Positions 8,316-15,394 of a stretch of 64,000 bases of DNA are shown here, piece by piece. The position numbers were made by a program, and so were the translations under genes. The DNA is from Bacillus mojavensis RO-H-1 = KCTC 3706. Lineage in GTDB: Bacteria; Bacillota; Bacilli; Bacillales; Bacillaceae. The stretch is from assembly GCF_000245335.1 (NCBI RefSeq), contig NZ_JH600280.1, positions 1-64,000 of the forward strand. Direction: 5' to 3'. The notes under the pieces were generated by a model, which saw only the letters and a program-made list of their open reading frames with translations, was not told the origin of the DNA and made no database searches. Positions within the stretch are counted from its first letter, which is position 1. The number at the start of each line of letters is the position of its first letter.

Positions 8316-8353
8316 ATAAAAACCTTGATAAGCAATGCCAATCAAGGTTTTAT
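8316..8353 (-). terminator. Array stem-loop 4 (ACCTTGA repeat)
   Basis: AAAAACCTTGAT and ATCAAGGTTTTA form a 12-bp stem around a short loop, seven bases past the end of the 8360 pseudogene. It is the fourth copy of the array terminator. Confidence 0.75.
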
Positions 8354-8359
8354 TATTTA

Positions 8360-8595
8360 TCAAGACCAGAGGCTGTTTTCTTTATATACACCGCATTCTC
8401 TTACTAAACAAACTGTTAATCTTTTTGCAGTTCGATCAGAATAAAATGTTGACGAGAGATCTTTATCAGGATTTTCTTCTAGCTCAGAACATTCTAGTTA
8501 TTTAATTTAGTTTTTCCCATAATATTTTCGTAGACTGATTTGTATGCTACTGTTTCATCATCTTTATATTCTAATAATAAAACATATGTAGCCAA
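8360..8595 (-). pseudogene. Decayed copy of the 6479-6730 gene
   Basis: Reading from a TTG at 8595 gives MATYVLLLEYKDDETVAYKS, parallel to the start of the 6479 gene. After NIMGKTKLNN there is a TAG and a gap equal to a loss of roughly ten codons with a frame change. The reading then resumes with SELEENPDKDLSSTFYSDRT and CLVRECGVYKE to a TGA at 8360. All of this aligns with the intact copy 1.9 kb away. Just upstream (8620-8690) the bases encode a remnant of the end of the 6706-type gene (WVKEKCSQLDL), so the duplicated block includes the gene junction. Confidence 0.7.
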
Positions 8596-8708
8596 TGTTT
8601 TTCCCATTTTAAAACCAGCTTTCACTATGCAGATCCAATTGACTGCACTTTTCTTTTACCCATCCTCTTTTTTTGATAATATAGGTAACAAATTTAAAGC
8701 CAAGTATC

Positions 8709-9233
8709 TCAATTTTGTAGATATTTGTGTTCTTTGTTCAAGAATTCATTAAACAAGTTAATTAACCTAGCTATATTCTCTTCTTTTGAGTATTTTGATT
8801 GAAGGTTATCTTTAGAAGGTAAATAATTAATAAAACTATCCATATCTTCTGGATAATTAAAATCTGCATATACTTCTGCAATCTGATTTAATAACTCCTC
8901 AAAATCTTTTTGATGCTTTTTTTTCAAAAAAACAAGCATACCAAATCTCCATTTTCTTTTTTCAACTTGCAGAGCATCGGCATCTAGATTCAAGCCATCA
9001 ATATTTGACTCTTTTAATATACTTAAGAGTAAACTCTCGTAATCAAAATCTTGATCTCCCCAAGCTAGCTGAATAATATTTTGATCATTAGTTTCCGGAT
9101 GCCTTGTTAAAAAATCTACCGCATAATTAGTGACATCACCATAATTTATTAGATCAAGTTTTAGCCCAACATAAAGTGTTTTCCAATCATACTTTATTTT
9201 ATATTGTTTTAAAACGTCTACATAGACACTCAT
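8709..9233 (-). CDS. DUF2247-family protein, putative immunity protein
   Basis: A 174-residue, mostly helical soluble protein that I read as DUF2247 (MSVYVDVLKQYKIKYDWKTL at the start; IIQLAWGDQDFDYESLL in the middle). DUF2247 genes are often found after polymorphic toxin genes and are regarded as immunity proteins. The ATG at 9233 has AAGGTGATGTAA before it. The gene begins 16 bases after the stop of a 44-codon toxin-tip fragment, which fits a toxin-immunity pair whose toxin has been reduced to its tail. The family call is from memory of sequence pattern. Confidence 0.65.
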   Translation of the reverse strand: MSVYVDVLKQYKIKYDWKTLYVGLKLDLINYGDVTNYAVDFLTRHPETNDQNIIQLAWGDQDFDYESLLLSILKESNIDGLNLDADALQVEKRKWRFGMLVFLKKKHQKDFEELLNQIAEVYADFNYPEDMDSFINYLPSKDNLQSKYSKEENIARLINLFNEFLNKEHKYLQN

Positions 9234-9249
9234 TTACATCACCTTAACT

Positions 9250-9384
9250 TTATGGTCTTTGATTTGGAGAACCAGTTATTTGCCCATTAGGAATAAATCT
9301 TCTATGTGTAACTCCTTTAGTCGGATCAACAATCCATTCAAATACTCCATTTTGATCCTTAATAGTTGTTATTATTTCTCTCAC
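9250..9384 (-). CDS. 44-residue orphan toxin C-terminal tip
   Basis: From a GTG at 9384 with AAGGAGTG eight bases upstream the frame reads VREIITTIKDQNGVFEWIVD then PTKGVTHRRFIPNGQITGSP and ends NQRP. The motif VTHRRFIP-G--TG-PNQ-P is the usual extreme C-terminus of WapA-, YeeF- and LXG-type polymorphic toxins. An in-frame TGA lies just upstream, so it is not joined to a larger gene. It may be translated alone, or be a residue of a toxin cassette that lost its N-terminal part. The cognate immunity gene would be the DUF2247 gene directly downstream. Confidence 0.55.
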   Translation of the reverse strand: MREIITTIKDQNGVFEWIVDPTKGVTHRRFIPNGQITGSPNQRP

Positions 9385-9404
9385 TAATTCTCACTCCTTT
9401 TTTT

Positions 9405-9586
9405 CTATTACTGTTTCATTCATTTTCTTATGTACCAGTGTAATTCCTACTTCACCACGAGCTATGGGATTCTCTTACGCAAATATAATTTGTATGATAA
9501 TTGTGGTCTTTTTTTTAATGTCACTGCAACCAATCTCGACGTTTTTGATTCAAAAGCACATTGGTTTTAACCACAAATTTCTTAAT
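9405..9586 (-). pseudogene. Possible decayed small gene upstream of the toxin tip
   Basis: On the minus strand one frame reads SFESKTSRLVAVTLKKRPQL and continues through YKLYLRKRIP before a TAG. A shifted frame then gives ARGEVGITLVHKKMNETVIE up to the ribosome site of the toxin-tip frame. No start is visible. It looks like the frameshifted end of another small immunity gene but the evidence is weak. Confidence 0.3.
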
Positions 9587-9629
9587 GTTAAAAACCTTGA
9601 AAGGCATATAGCGAGTCAAGGTTTTTAAC
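9587..9629 (-). terminator. Array stem-loop 5 (ACCTTGA repeat)
   Basis: TTAAAAACCTTGA and TCAAGGTTTTTAA pair in a long stem with AAGGCATATAGCGAG as loop region. It lies about 100 bases after the stop of the toxin-adjacent immunity gene and is the first of the five related terminators of the array. Confidence 0.75.
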
Positions 9630-9730
9630 ATTAACATTTTATTTATAAGTATTAACTACTTCACCTACTAATTTATCGGTGAGAATATCGTAATTGTTTT
9701 ATATGTTCTCCCTAATAAAATAAGGCTATA

Positions 9731-10048
9731 TTAAAGTAACTCTACCCCAACTTGTTTATAAAATTTAACTTTTAGTCTCTCTTCTTCCCCCACATGAATT
9801 ACCATAGCTTTATCATCTTTTTTTATACTTGTTACATCATTAAAATCACCTGTAAATACTATAGAATCATTAAATGTAATACTTAGACTACTCGTTTGTT
9901 TATATACATCTAAAGTTAAAATCACCTTAAAATTTTGTTCATCTTTGTAAGTATAAATTAATTCTCCATCATCTATATTGCCTGTTATACTCACTGGCTC
10001 ACTTTGAAAAAGTTCTAATAGATCATATTCATCGTACTTTATAAACAT
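9731..10048 (-). CDS. Putative immunity protein for the LXG toxin
   Basis: A 105-residue protein starting MFIKYDEYDLLELFQSEPVS with AAAGGATGAAT before the ATG. It is the first gene after the LXG toxin gene, 21 bases away, which is where the cognate immunity gene of T7SS LXG effectors lies (yxxD in 168 after yxiD). I do not see YxxD itself here, so this is a strain-specific partner for the strain-specific toxin tip. A paralogue at 4708-5028 ends the array. Confidence 0.65.
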   Translation of the reverse strand: MFIKYDEYDLLELFQSEPVSITGNIDDGELIYTYKDEQNFKVILTLDVYKQTSSLSITFNDSIVFTGDFNDVTSIKKDDKAMVIHVGEEERLKVKFYKQVGVELL

Positions 10049-10069
10049 TCATATTCATCCTTTTATTAA

Positions 10070-11686
10070 TTATTTCGGTATAACTGTGATAACATCGCCT
10101 GCTTCATTTATAATTACTTTAACATCCTTTGTTTCATGAACAAACGTTCCGCTTCTATTACCAGGTATCTTTTTCGTATTCATTATAGCGTCTTCAATAA
10201 CTGAAGGTGGAATATCTCTTGGATCAACATATTTTTTGATAAAATCACTAAATTCCTTTGTTTGTGGTTTATATCCTAATTCTTCAGCTTTTTTAATTGC
10301 TCTATTTGTTAAAGTAGCTTTTACTTCAGGAATGTCAGGTGCCATTCTTTCCAAAGCATGCTGAGAATATTTTCTTCCATTTATTACTCCTCCACCTTTT
10401 GACATACTCCAACCAATTTCACCCATACCCTTAGAAGTAACCTTCTTAACGTCTTCCTTAATTTCATTCTTTGCAACTGTTTTGACAACACGCTTCCCGC
10501 CTCGGACCGCCATTTTTTTAACAGCACCCTGAGGACTTACCCACTCAATAAATTCGTACTGCGTTCCGGCAAGAAACGAATCAAGTGGCTTAGCTCCGCC
10601 TACTTTATCTTCTGGAATGTAAGAAACCTCTTCTAGCCGCTTTTTCCCTCCAGCGTAGAATTCTCTCACAATTTGGCCGTTTTCATATACAAAATATTTG
10701 CCGCCGACGTAGTCGATGCTTGCGGTATCGCGAGTTAGTTCGTCAATCACTTCTATCGTATCTATCTTTTTTAATCCTTTATGATTATATAGTTTATCAT
10801 TTATCACCCGTATGTCTCCATAGACTTTCGGGTGGGCTGCTGCTTCTTTCTGCAGTACCGTCAAGTTACTTGCATCACCATAAATCTCACGCTCAATCTT
10901 TTGTTGTTTGTCATCCATCATCACAGAATCAACGTTTGATTGCTTATGTTTCTCCAGTTTCTTCAGCATCATCTCCATCGGTGAATCATCCGGCTGTTTC
11001 ATTTGCAGATTGATGGCGCCAAATGTTTGGTTGATGTTTTCTTCTTCCTGTGATTTCAAGATGGAGCCGCTTTTGTAACCCGTTATTTCAATTCTTGGCC
11101 CGGTGTACATCGTTTCGAGCTGATCGATATATTTTTTCATCGTTTGAAAATCAGATTTTGCTGTTTCTAATGCGTTGGTTTGCTGGCCGTCAAATTGAAA
11201 GAGTTTATTCAGGGTGTCCGAAATCAGTCGCTCAGCCTGTTCTGTTTCCATCCGGAAAAAGGAGTCATTGACCGTCGGCAGGCTGACGATGTGATCAATG
11301 GCTGATGTCTGCCGATTCACTGCGTCTGTGAGCTGTTCTGTCACTTCTCGTGCATGCTTGATCCCATGTCTGGCATCGTGTGAGAGAAAAGCCTCCGCAA
11401 TCATGCCGTGGGAGTCAGATTCTACAGAGGAAATCGCATGCTGTGTTTGCTTCAGCACTTTTTTGTATTCGTCGATAAACATGCCAAAGAAAAGGAGAAA
11501 AGGTTTATGGCACTCTTCATAAAAAGTACGGATGGCATCTCCGCCTTTTCCTTTTAGCGCATCCTTCATGCCTGCCAGGTGCTCAACGCTTTTTTCCAGC
11601 TTCTCCAGCTGCTGTTTTTGCTTGTCCAGTTTCTCAATCGTATGCTGAATGCCCTCGTGAAGAGCGTGGACATCTAATGTTTTCAA
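10070..11686 (-). CDS. yxiD: LXG-domain T7SS toxin (YxiD-like) with variable C-terminus
   Basis: A 538-residue polymorphic toxin. Residues 1-200 are the helical LXG domain, with the LKGKGGDAIRTFYEE motif near residue 43, used for export by the Yuk/Yue type VII system. Residues 200-400 form a linker with a pre-toxin-like stretch (GGAKPLDSFLAGTQYEFIEW). The last 115 residues are the toxin tip (GRKYSQHALERMAPDIPEVK and GTFVHETKDVKVIINEAGDV), resembling DUF4258-type or RNase-type tips, so a nuclease is likely but not shown. The start is TTG at 11686 with GGAGG eight bases upstream. The N-terminus matches YxiD; the tip probably differs from 168. Confidence 0.8.
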   Translation of the reverse strand: MKTLDVHALHEGIQHTIEKLDKQKQQLEKLEKSVEHLAGMKDALKGKGGDAIRTFYEECHKPFLLFFGMFIDEYKKVLKQTQHAISSVESDSHGMIAEAFLSHDARHGIKHAREVTEQLTDAVNRQTSAIDHIVSLPTVNDSFFRMETEQAERLISDTLNKLFQFDGQQTNALETAKSDFQTMKKYIDQLETMYTGPRIEITGYKSGSILKSQEEENINQTFGAINLQMKQPDDSPMEMMLKKLEKHKQSNVDSVMMDDKQQKIEREIYGDASNLTVLQKEAAAHPKVYGDIRVINDKLYNHKGLKKIDTIEVIDELTRDTASIDYVGGKYFVYENGQIVREFYAGGKKRLEEVSYIPEDKVGGAKPLDSFLAGTQYEFIEWVSPQGAVKKMAVRGGKRVVKTVAKNEIKEDVKKVTSKGMGEIGWSMSKGGGVINGRKYSQHALERMAPDIPEVKATLTNRAIKKAEELGYKPQTKEFSDFIKKYVDPRDIPPSVIEDAIMNTKKIPGNRSGTFVHETKDVKVIINEAGDVITVIPK

Positions 11687-11705
11687 TCCCTTGTCCTCCC
11701 GCGCT

Positions 11706-11975
11706 TTATTTCATGGAAGATGATATGTTTTCGTCCGTTTCCTTCATGGCGTTTACCGCACTTTCCGTTTGTGCGATATGCTTGGCCAGAACGGACGCAT
11801 ATGCTTCAGTGAGCTCTTTGATGTCCTCATTTAATTGCTCGATGGACTTTACAACATTCAAATGGTTTCGTCCTGAGATATGGCCGGGCAAGGAGGACTT
11901 GAGTTCAGCTGAGTTCTTAAGCTGAGAAAGTCCCTGTTTGACGGTTCCATAGACCATTTTGATTTCCTGTGCCAT
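11706..11975 (-). CDS. yxiC: DUF5344-family LXG-associated protein (YxiC)
   Basis: An 89-residue helical protein (MAQEIKMVYGTVKQGLSQLK at the start), similar in size and helical WXG100-like build to B. subtilis YxiC and YwqI (DUF5344). Such proteins bind the LXG domain and take part in presenting the effector to the T7SS. The ATG at 11975 has GAGGTGAG upstream. It lies between the DUF5082 gene and the LXG gene, the standard three-gene order. Confidence 0.75.
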   Translation of the reverse strand: MAQEIKMVYGTVKQGLSQLKNSAELKSSLPGHISGRNHLNVVKSIEQLNEDIKELTEAYASVLAKHIAQTESAVNAMKETDENISSSMK

Positions 11976-11986
11976 TTGCGCTCACC

Positions 11987-12352
11987 TCACTTTTTATGTT
12001 TTTCCTTCTCTATTTCATGCTCTATTCTCATGATTTGGCGTCTCATGGAATAGACGTTACCCTCTAGAGAGTGAATTTTTTCATCTATACTTTCGATGAT
12101 TCCGTTGACTTGTTCGCTTTTGATTTGACGATATGCTTTGTTCATTCCTTCACGAATATCTTCAAACCGCTCAGCATGTGTTCCTCTCCATGCATTCCCA
12201 TTAAGATGAGGCCGATGAATGAGATGCTGGACCTCGGAAAATTCGTGTTTGATTTGCCTGATTTCGTGCAGCACTCGTTTTAACTGATGGATCTGTTCCT
12301 GTTTTTCATGTAAGTCGGCTTTTACCGAATGTAACAACATTTCACTATGCAT
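11987..12352 (-). CDS. yxiB: DUF5082-family LXG-associated protein (YxiB)
   Basis: A 121-residue coiled-coil protein (heptad-rich residues 10-50 and 80-118) beginning MHSEMLLHSVKADLHEKQEQ, of the DUF5082/YwqH kind. The sequence GNAWRGTHAERFEDIREG in the middle resembles the turn of WXG-type proteins. It is the first gene of the toxin operon, with GAGGTG seven bases before the ATG. Together with the DUF5344 protein it is expected to form a complex with the LXG domain for secretion. Confidence 0.75.
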   Translation of the reverse strand: MHSEMLLHSVKADLHEKQEQIHQLKRVLHEIRQIKHEFSEVQHLIHRPHLNGNAWRGTHAERFEDIREGMNKAYRQIKSEQVNGIIESIDEKIHSLEGNVYSMRRQIMRIEHEIEKEKHKK

Positions 12353-12661
12353 GCCGCAACACCTCGTGTTTCTATCAAACTGTGTTAATCTTTGACAATA
12401 CAGACTATTTTCATATTACATGATGGATCATATTGGATAAATAGGTAAAAAGGTTTGTGTTAAACAGAAACGTAGAGGTTCTAAATCTCTATAAACCTAT
12501 TGATCCTCTATAATAAGTAGTGACATTCAACATAACAGGACTATAAGAATAGGTCTTATTCCCCCTAACCTTTTCTCTTTCGCTTTCTGTCCTTCCCCAT
12601 TTCTTATCGTCAATATAGGTGATAAAACATTTATAATCTGGAAACGTCATCTTATGTAAAA
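12353..12661. other. Intergenic stretch upstream of the yxiBCD operon
   Basis: About 300 AT-rich bases between the toxin operon and abn2. The promoter of the toxin operon should lie at 12370-12450, but I cannot assign -35 and -10 boxes with confidence. An 81-codon minus frame at 12489-12734 has no ribosome site and no protein-like pattern. Confidence 0.4.
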
Positions 12662-12690
12662 GGAAAAAGCGCCTTTCCATAGAAGGCGCC
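12662..12690 (-). terminator. Terminator of abn2
   Basis: GGCGCCTT CTATGGA AAGGCGC followed by TTTTTCC on the minus strand, ten bases beyond the abn2 stop. Confidence 0.8.
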
Positions 12691-12699
12691 GTCTCCATC

Positions 12700-14118
12700 T
12701 TATTTAGATCCCCATACAGCCTCACCGCTGCCATTCAACACACTAAACGTCATCACGTTCTTCTCTCTCACCGAATCCCACTGGCGTAAAAATACGCCAT
12801 AATACGTCTTGCCTGCTAACGTAAGTTCAGCTGTATTCTTTCCGGTTTTCTTCCACGTTCCGGTCATTTCCCCGGAAATGGTGTGGTCTTTGTTGAGCTG
12901 AATGTTGATGGTTTTTTTGATGTCTGCTGAGATGTCTTTACCGTGCTGAATAAGCTTGTAGGTTCCTGTGATGTCTTTTTGTTTTGCTTTTTCCAGTGTT
13001 TCTCCTGCGTAACGATATGGCGCCACTACCGGCCAGCCGTCTTTATTCATGAACATTTGATGGACTCTGACTTCATGTTCTTCACCCCTGCCCGGGAAGC
13101 GGGTGTGGAAGATTAAATAGGAGCGTCCGGTTTTTTCGTCATAGTATGCGGAGTTGTGGCCCGGTGAGACATAGCCGGTTCCTTTTTCATTTTCTGTTCC
13201 AAATGAATAGCTGCCCATGAGTTTGACGCCGTATGGTTCGATGGAGCGGTCGTCGAAGAATGTGCCTTCTTTGCCGCGGACGTCAATCATTGGGTTGCCC
13301 TCTGCATCATAATACGGGCCGTCTGGTTTCTTGGAACGGGCGACACGGATGTTATAACCGCCTGTTGCGTCAAGACCGCCATATGATAGGTATAAGTAGT
13401 AATACTGGGTGTCTGGATTGTAGAGCACATATGGGCCTTCGATTCTGCTGTGGTTGTCGCCGAGCAGTTTTTTGCCGTAGCCCTGTCCAGGGAGCGGGAA
13501 GCCCGTTTTCGGATTCATTTCAAGAATGAAAATGCCGCCTGAGTATGATCCGTACACCATCCACAGCTTGCCGTCATTATCAAAGAAGGTATGCGGGTCA
13601 ACGACATTCGGGTGTTTGGTTGCGTCATACGGTGTTCCGTCATTGCTTGTGCCTTCCATGCCTGATTTCAAAAAGATGCCTTTGTTTTTGTACGGGCCTT
13701 CGATGTTATTAGCGACGGCCACTCCCATGGCGGATCTTGGTGAGTCACCGCGGCAGGCGTTGTAGTACATATAGTATTTGCCGTCTGCTAGCTGTGCGAC
13801 ATCAGCCGCCCACAGGGTATTGGATTGCGCCCATTCGAAGGTATCTTTTAATTCTTCATAGACATTGGGAATAAGAGGGTTATTGTTGCTGACACTGCTA
13901 GTCATCTGCTGCCATTGCATGAGGTCATTCGTTTTTGCTGAAGCGAGATGAGATCCAAAAACATAAAAGGTGCCGTTTGACTCAATGATGGAAGGATCAT
14001 GGACACTGACTTCTTTAAAGACGGGTTTTTCTGCCTTTTGCGCATAGACGGAGTTTGGCAGGGTGAAGGCCATGATAAGGGCTGCAAGAAAACATACACG
14101 GAACAATCGGTTGAACAT
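12700..14118 (-). CDS. abn2: Secreted endo-alpha-1,5-L-arabinanase Abn2
   Basis: A 472-residue GH43 enzyme (B. subtilis Abn2/YxiA, about 470). Residues 1-26 are a signal peptide ending in VYA-Q. The five-bladed catalytic domain carries VHDPSIIESNG (catalytic base Asp), NVVDPHTFFDNDG (Asp that sets the pKa) and SRIEGPYVLY (general acid Glu). A C-terminal beta-sandwich (from about residue 380) follows. It cuts internal linkages of arabinan outside the cell to feed arabinose uptake. A cre site upstream indicates CcpA repression. Confidence 0.92.
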   Translation of the reverse strand: MFNRLFRVCFLAALIMAFTLPNSVYAQKAEKPVFKEVSVHDPSIIESNGTFYVFGSHLASAKTNDLMQWQQMTSSVSNNNPLIPNVYEELKDTFEWAQSNTLWAADVAQLADGKYYMYYNACRGDSPRSAMGVAVANNIEGPYKNKGIFLKSGMEGTSNDGTPYDATKHPNVVDPHTFFDNDGKLWMVYGSYSGGIFILEMNPKTGFPLPGQGYGKKLLGDNHSRIEGPYVLYNPDTQYYYLYLSYGGLDATGGYNIRVARSKKPDGPYYDAEGNPMIDVRGKEGTFFDDRSIEPYGVKLMGSYSFGTENEKGTGYVSPGHNSAYYDEKTGRSYLIFHTRFPGRGEEHEVRVHQMFMNKDGWPVVAPYRYAGETLEKAKQKDITGTYKLIQHGKDISADIKKTINIQLNKDHTISGEMTGTWKKTGKNTAELTLAGKTYYGVFLRQWDSVREKNVMTFSVLNGSGEAVWGSK

Positions 14119-14150
14119 CTAAACAATTCGCCTCACTTTTTTATCAATTT

Positions 14151-14164
14151 TTTAAGCGCTTACA
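14151..14164 (-). promoter_or_regulatory. cre site (CcpA operator) upstream of abn2
   Basis: TGTAAGCGCTTAAA matches TGWAANCGNTNWCA except at one position. It lies 33 bases before the abn2 start, where CcpA binding would block transcription when glucose is present. Confidence 0.75.
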
Positions 14165-14190
14165 TCTTTCTATGAAGAAACACCGGCCCG

Positions 14191-14690
14191 CTATGAAGGC
14201 CGGATGTTTTCATATTCAAACGGGTAGGTAATGCCCCACTGTTCTCTTACATTGTCCATGATGCTCCTGACATTCCAGGGAGAGACTGATGGTCTGGCTG
14301 CCTGTTTGGTGCAGGATTGCATTTTGCATATCCTCTACTTCATAGTTCAACCCTTTTGCGGTTTCTCCTTCTTCAATCATCTCTGTTTTTCCATTGGCGT
14401 ATGTAATGACTGCTTTGTCCGGCCTTGTAAAGTTGTCGACTGTGATAAAGCCGTTTTCTTCAGTGACTACTCCCCTTTTTGGCATTTTTGCGCGCATGGT
14501 CAGCGATATGACAGCCATTTCGTTGTCAGTGTTTTTTAAGATGACGCCCGACTTGTCTACAGTCGGCTTGGCAGGGCTGAGGATCTCATTCGGCTGGCTC
14601 GTGAGAAAATACCTTGCGAACGAGAGCGCATAGGCTCCTGTGTCCAAGAGTGCGCCGCCATCCACACACCTATCTGGCTATGGTGTGCAA
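14191..14690 (-). pseudogene. Gfo/Idh/MocA-family dehydrogenase, C-terminal remnant
   Basis: The frame DGGALLDTGAYALSFARYFL is the typical C-terminal domain entry of NAD(P)-dependent sugar dehydrogenases. It continues through ENGFITVDNFTRPDKAVITY and LNYEVEDMQNAILHQTGSQT. Near 14270 one base shifts the frame, and the true end (SIMDNVREQWGITYPFEYEN) is read in another frame to a TAG at 14191. The N-terminal Rossmann half is missing. No such gene is known to me between abn2 and hutP in 168, so this is either a decayed ancestral gene or a failed insertion. Confidence 0.7.
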
Positions 14691-14758
14691 TGTGCTGAGA
14701 TTTCTGCATCACGATATCACAATACCAATCTAACTTGTTAAAGACTGTAAAAAACCTT

Positions 14759-14787
14759 TTGACTTCTATTGCTGAAACACTTAATAT
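14759..14787 (+). promoter_or_regulatory. Probable hut operon promoter
   Basis: TTGACT and TAATAT with a 17-base gap, about 50 bases upstream of the hutP ATG. This fits a SigA promoter at the place where the hut promoter is known to lie. Confidence 0.6.
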
Positions 14788-14835
14788 AATACTCAGTTAA
14801 TAGTTATCAGAATTTTTAGGAATTGAGTGATTCAT

Positions 14836-15282
14836 ATGACACTGCATAAAGAGCGCCGGATCGGCCGGCTGTCTGTTCTTCTGCTGCTTCATGAAGCTGA
14901 AGAACGTACACAGGTCGAGGAGCTGGAGCGAGATGGATGGAAGGTCTGTCTTGGCAAGGTAGGATCAATGGACGCGCATAAAGTAGTAGCCGCAATTGAA
15001 ACCGCTTCCAAAAAGAGCGGTGTCATTCAATCTGAGGGCTATCGCGAGTCACATGCGCTTTATCATGCGACGATGGAGGCTTTGCATGGCGTGACCAGAG
15101 GTGAAATGCTGCTAGGATCGCTGCTTCGGACGGTGGGCTTGAGGTTTGCCGTTTTGAGGGGAAATCCTTATGAAAGTGAAGCGGAAGGCGATTGGATCGC
15201 TGTCTCGCTTTACGGAACGATCGGGGCGCCGATCAAAGGACTTGAGCATGAGACATTCGGCGTTGGAATCAATCACATATGA
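14836..15282 (+). CDS. hutP: HutP, RNA-binding antiterminator of the hut operon
   Basis: A 148-residue protein, the same length as B. subtilis HutP. It forms a hexamer that binds UAG-rich RNA in the presence of L-histidine and a divalent cation, opening the terminator downstream of its own gene. The histidine-rich metal and ligand region (RESHALYHATMEALHG, about residues 70-85) is intact. I use the ATG at 14836 rather than three codons earlier because AGGAATTGAGTGA is correctly placed for it. It is the first gene of the operon. Confidence 0.95.
   Translation: MTLHKERRIGRLSVLLLLHEAEERTQVEELERDGWKVCLGKVGSMDAHKVVAAIETASKKSGVIQSEGYRESHALYHATMEALHGVTRGEMLLGSLLRTVGLRFAVLRGNPYESEAEGDWIAVSLYGTIGAPIKGLEHETFGVGINHI
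14997..15010 (+). promoter_or_regulatory. cre site inside hutP
   Basis: TGAAACCGCTTCCA fits the cre consensus with one mismatch. A cre within hutP is the known site of CcpA roadblock repression of hut. Confidence 0.8.
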
Positions 15283-15291
15283 AACAGCCCA

Positions 15292-15308
15292 TAGATCTTA
15301 GACGATAG
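15292..15308 (+). promoter_or_regulatory. HutP RNA-binding site (three UAG triplets)
   Basis: UAG at 15292-15294, 15299-15301 and 15306-15308, each separated by exactly four bases, just before the hut terminator. This is the known geometry of the first HutP site. Confidence 0.85.
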
Positions 15309-15352
15309 GGGGCTATGCGTGAAATCAAATTTTCACAGCATAGCCCCTTTTT
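15308..15352 (+). terminator. HutP-controlled terminator between hutP and hutH
   Basis: GGGGCTATGC, then GTGAAA, pair with TTTCAC and GCATAGCCCC in a long stem followed by TTTTTG. It stops transcription before hutH unless HutP-histidine binds. Confidence 0.9.
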
Positions 15353-15394
15353 GTATGGGCGCTTTACCAAAGTAAAGAAAAAGGAGTTGGGCTT

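Noticed and set aside
12489-12734. 81-codon minus frame downstream of abn2
   Set aside because: It overlaps the abn2 end and its terminator, has no ribosome site, and reads as random sequence.
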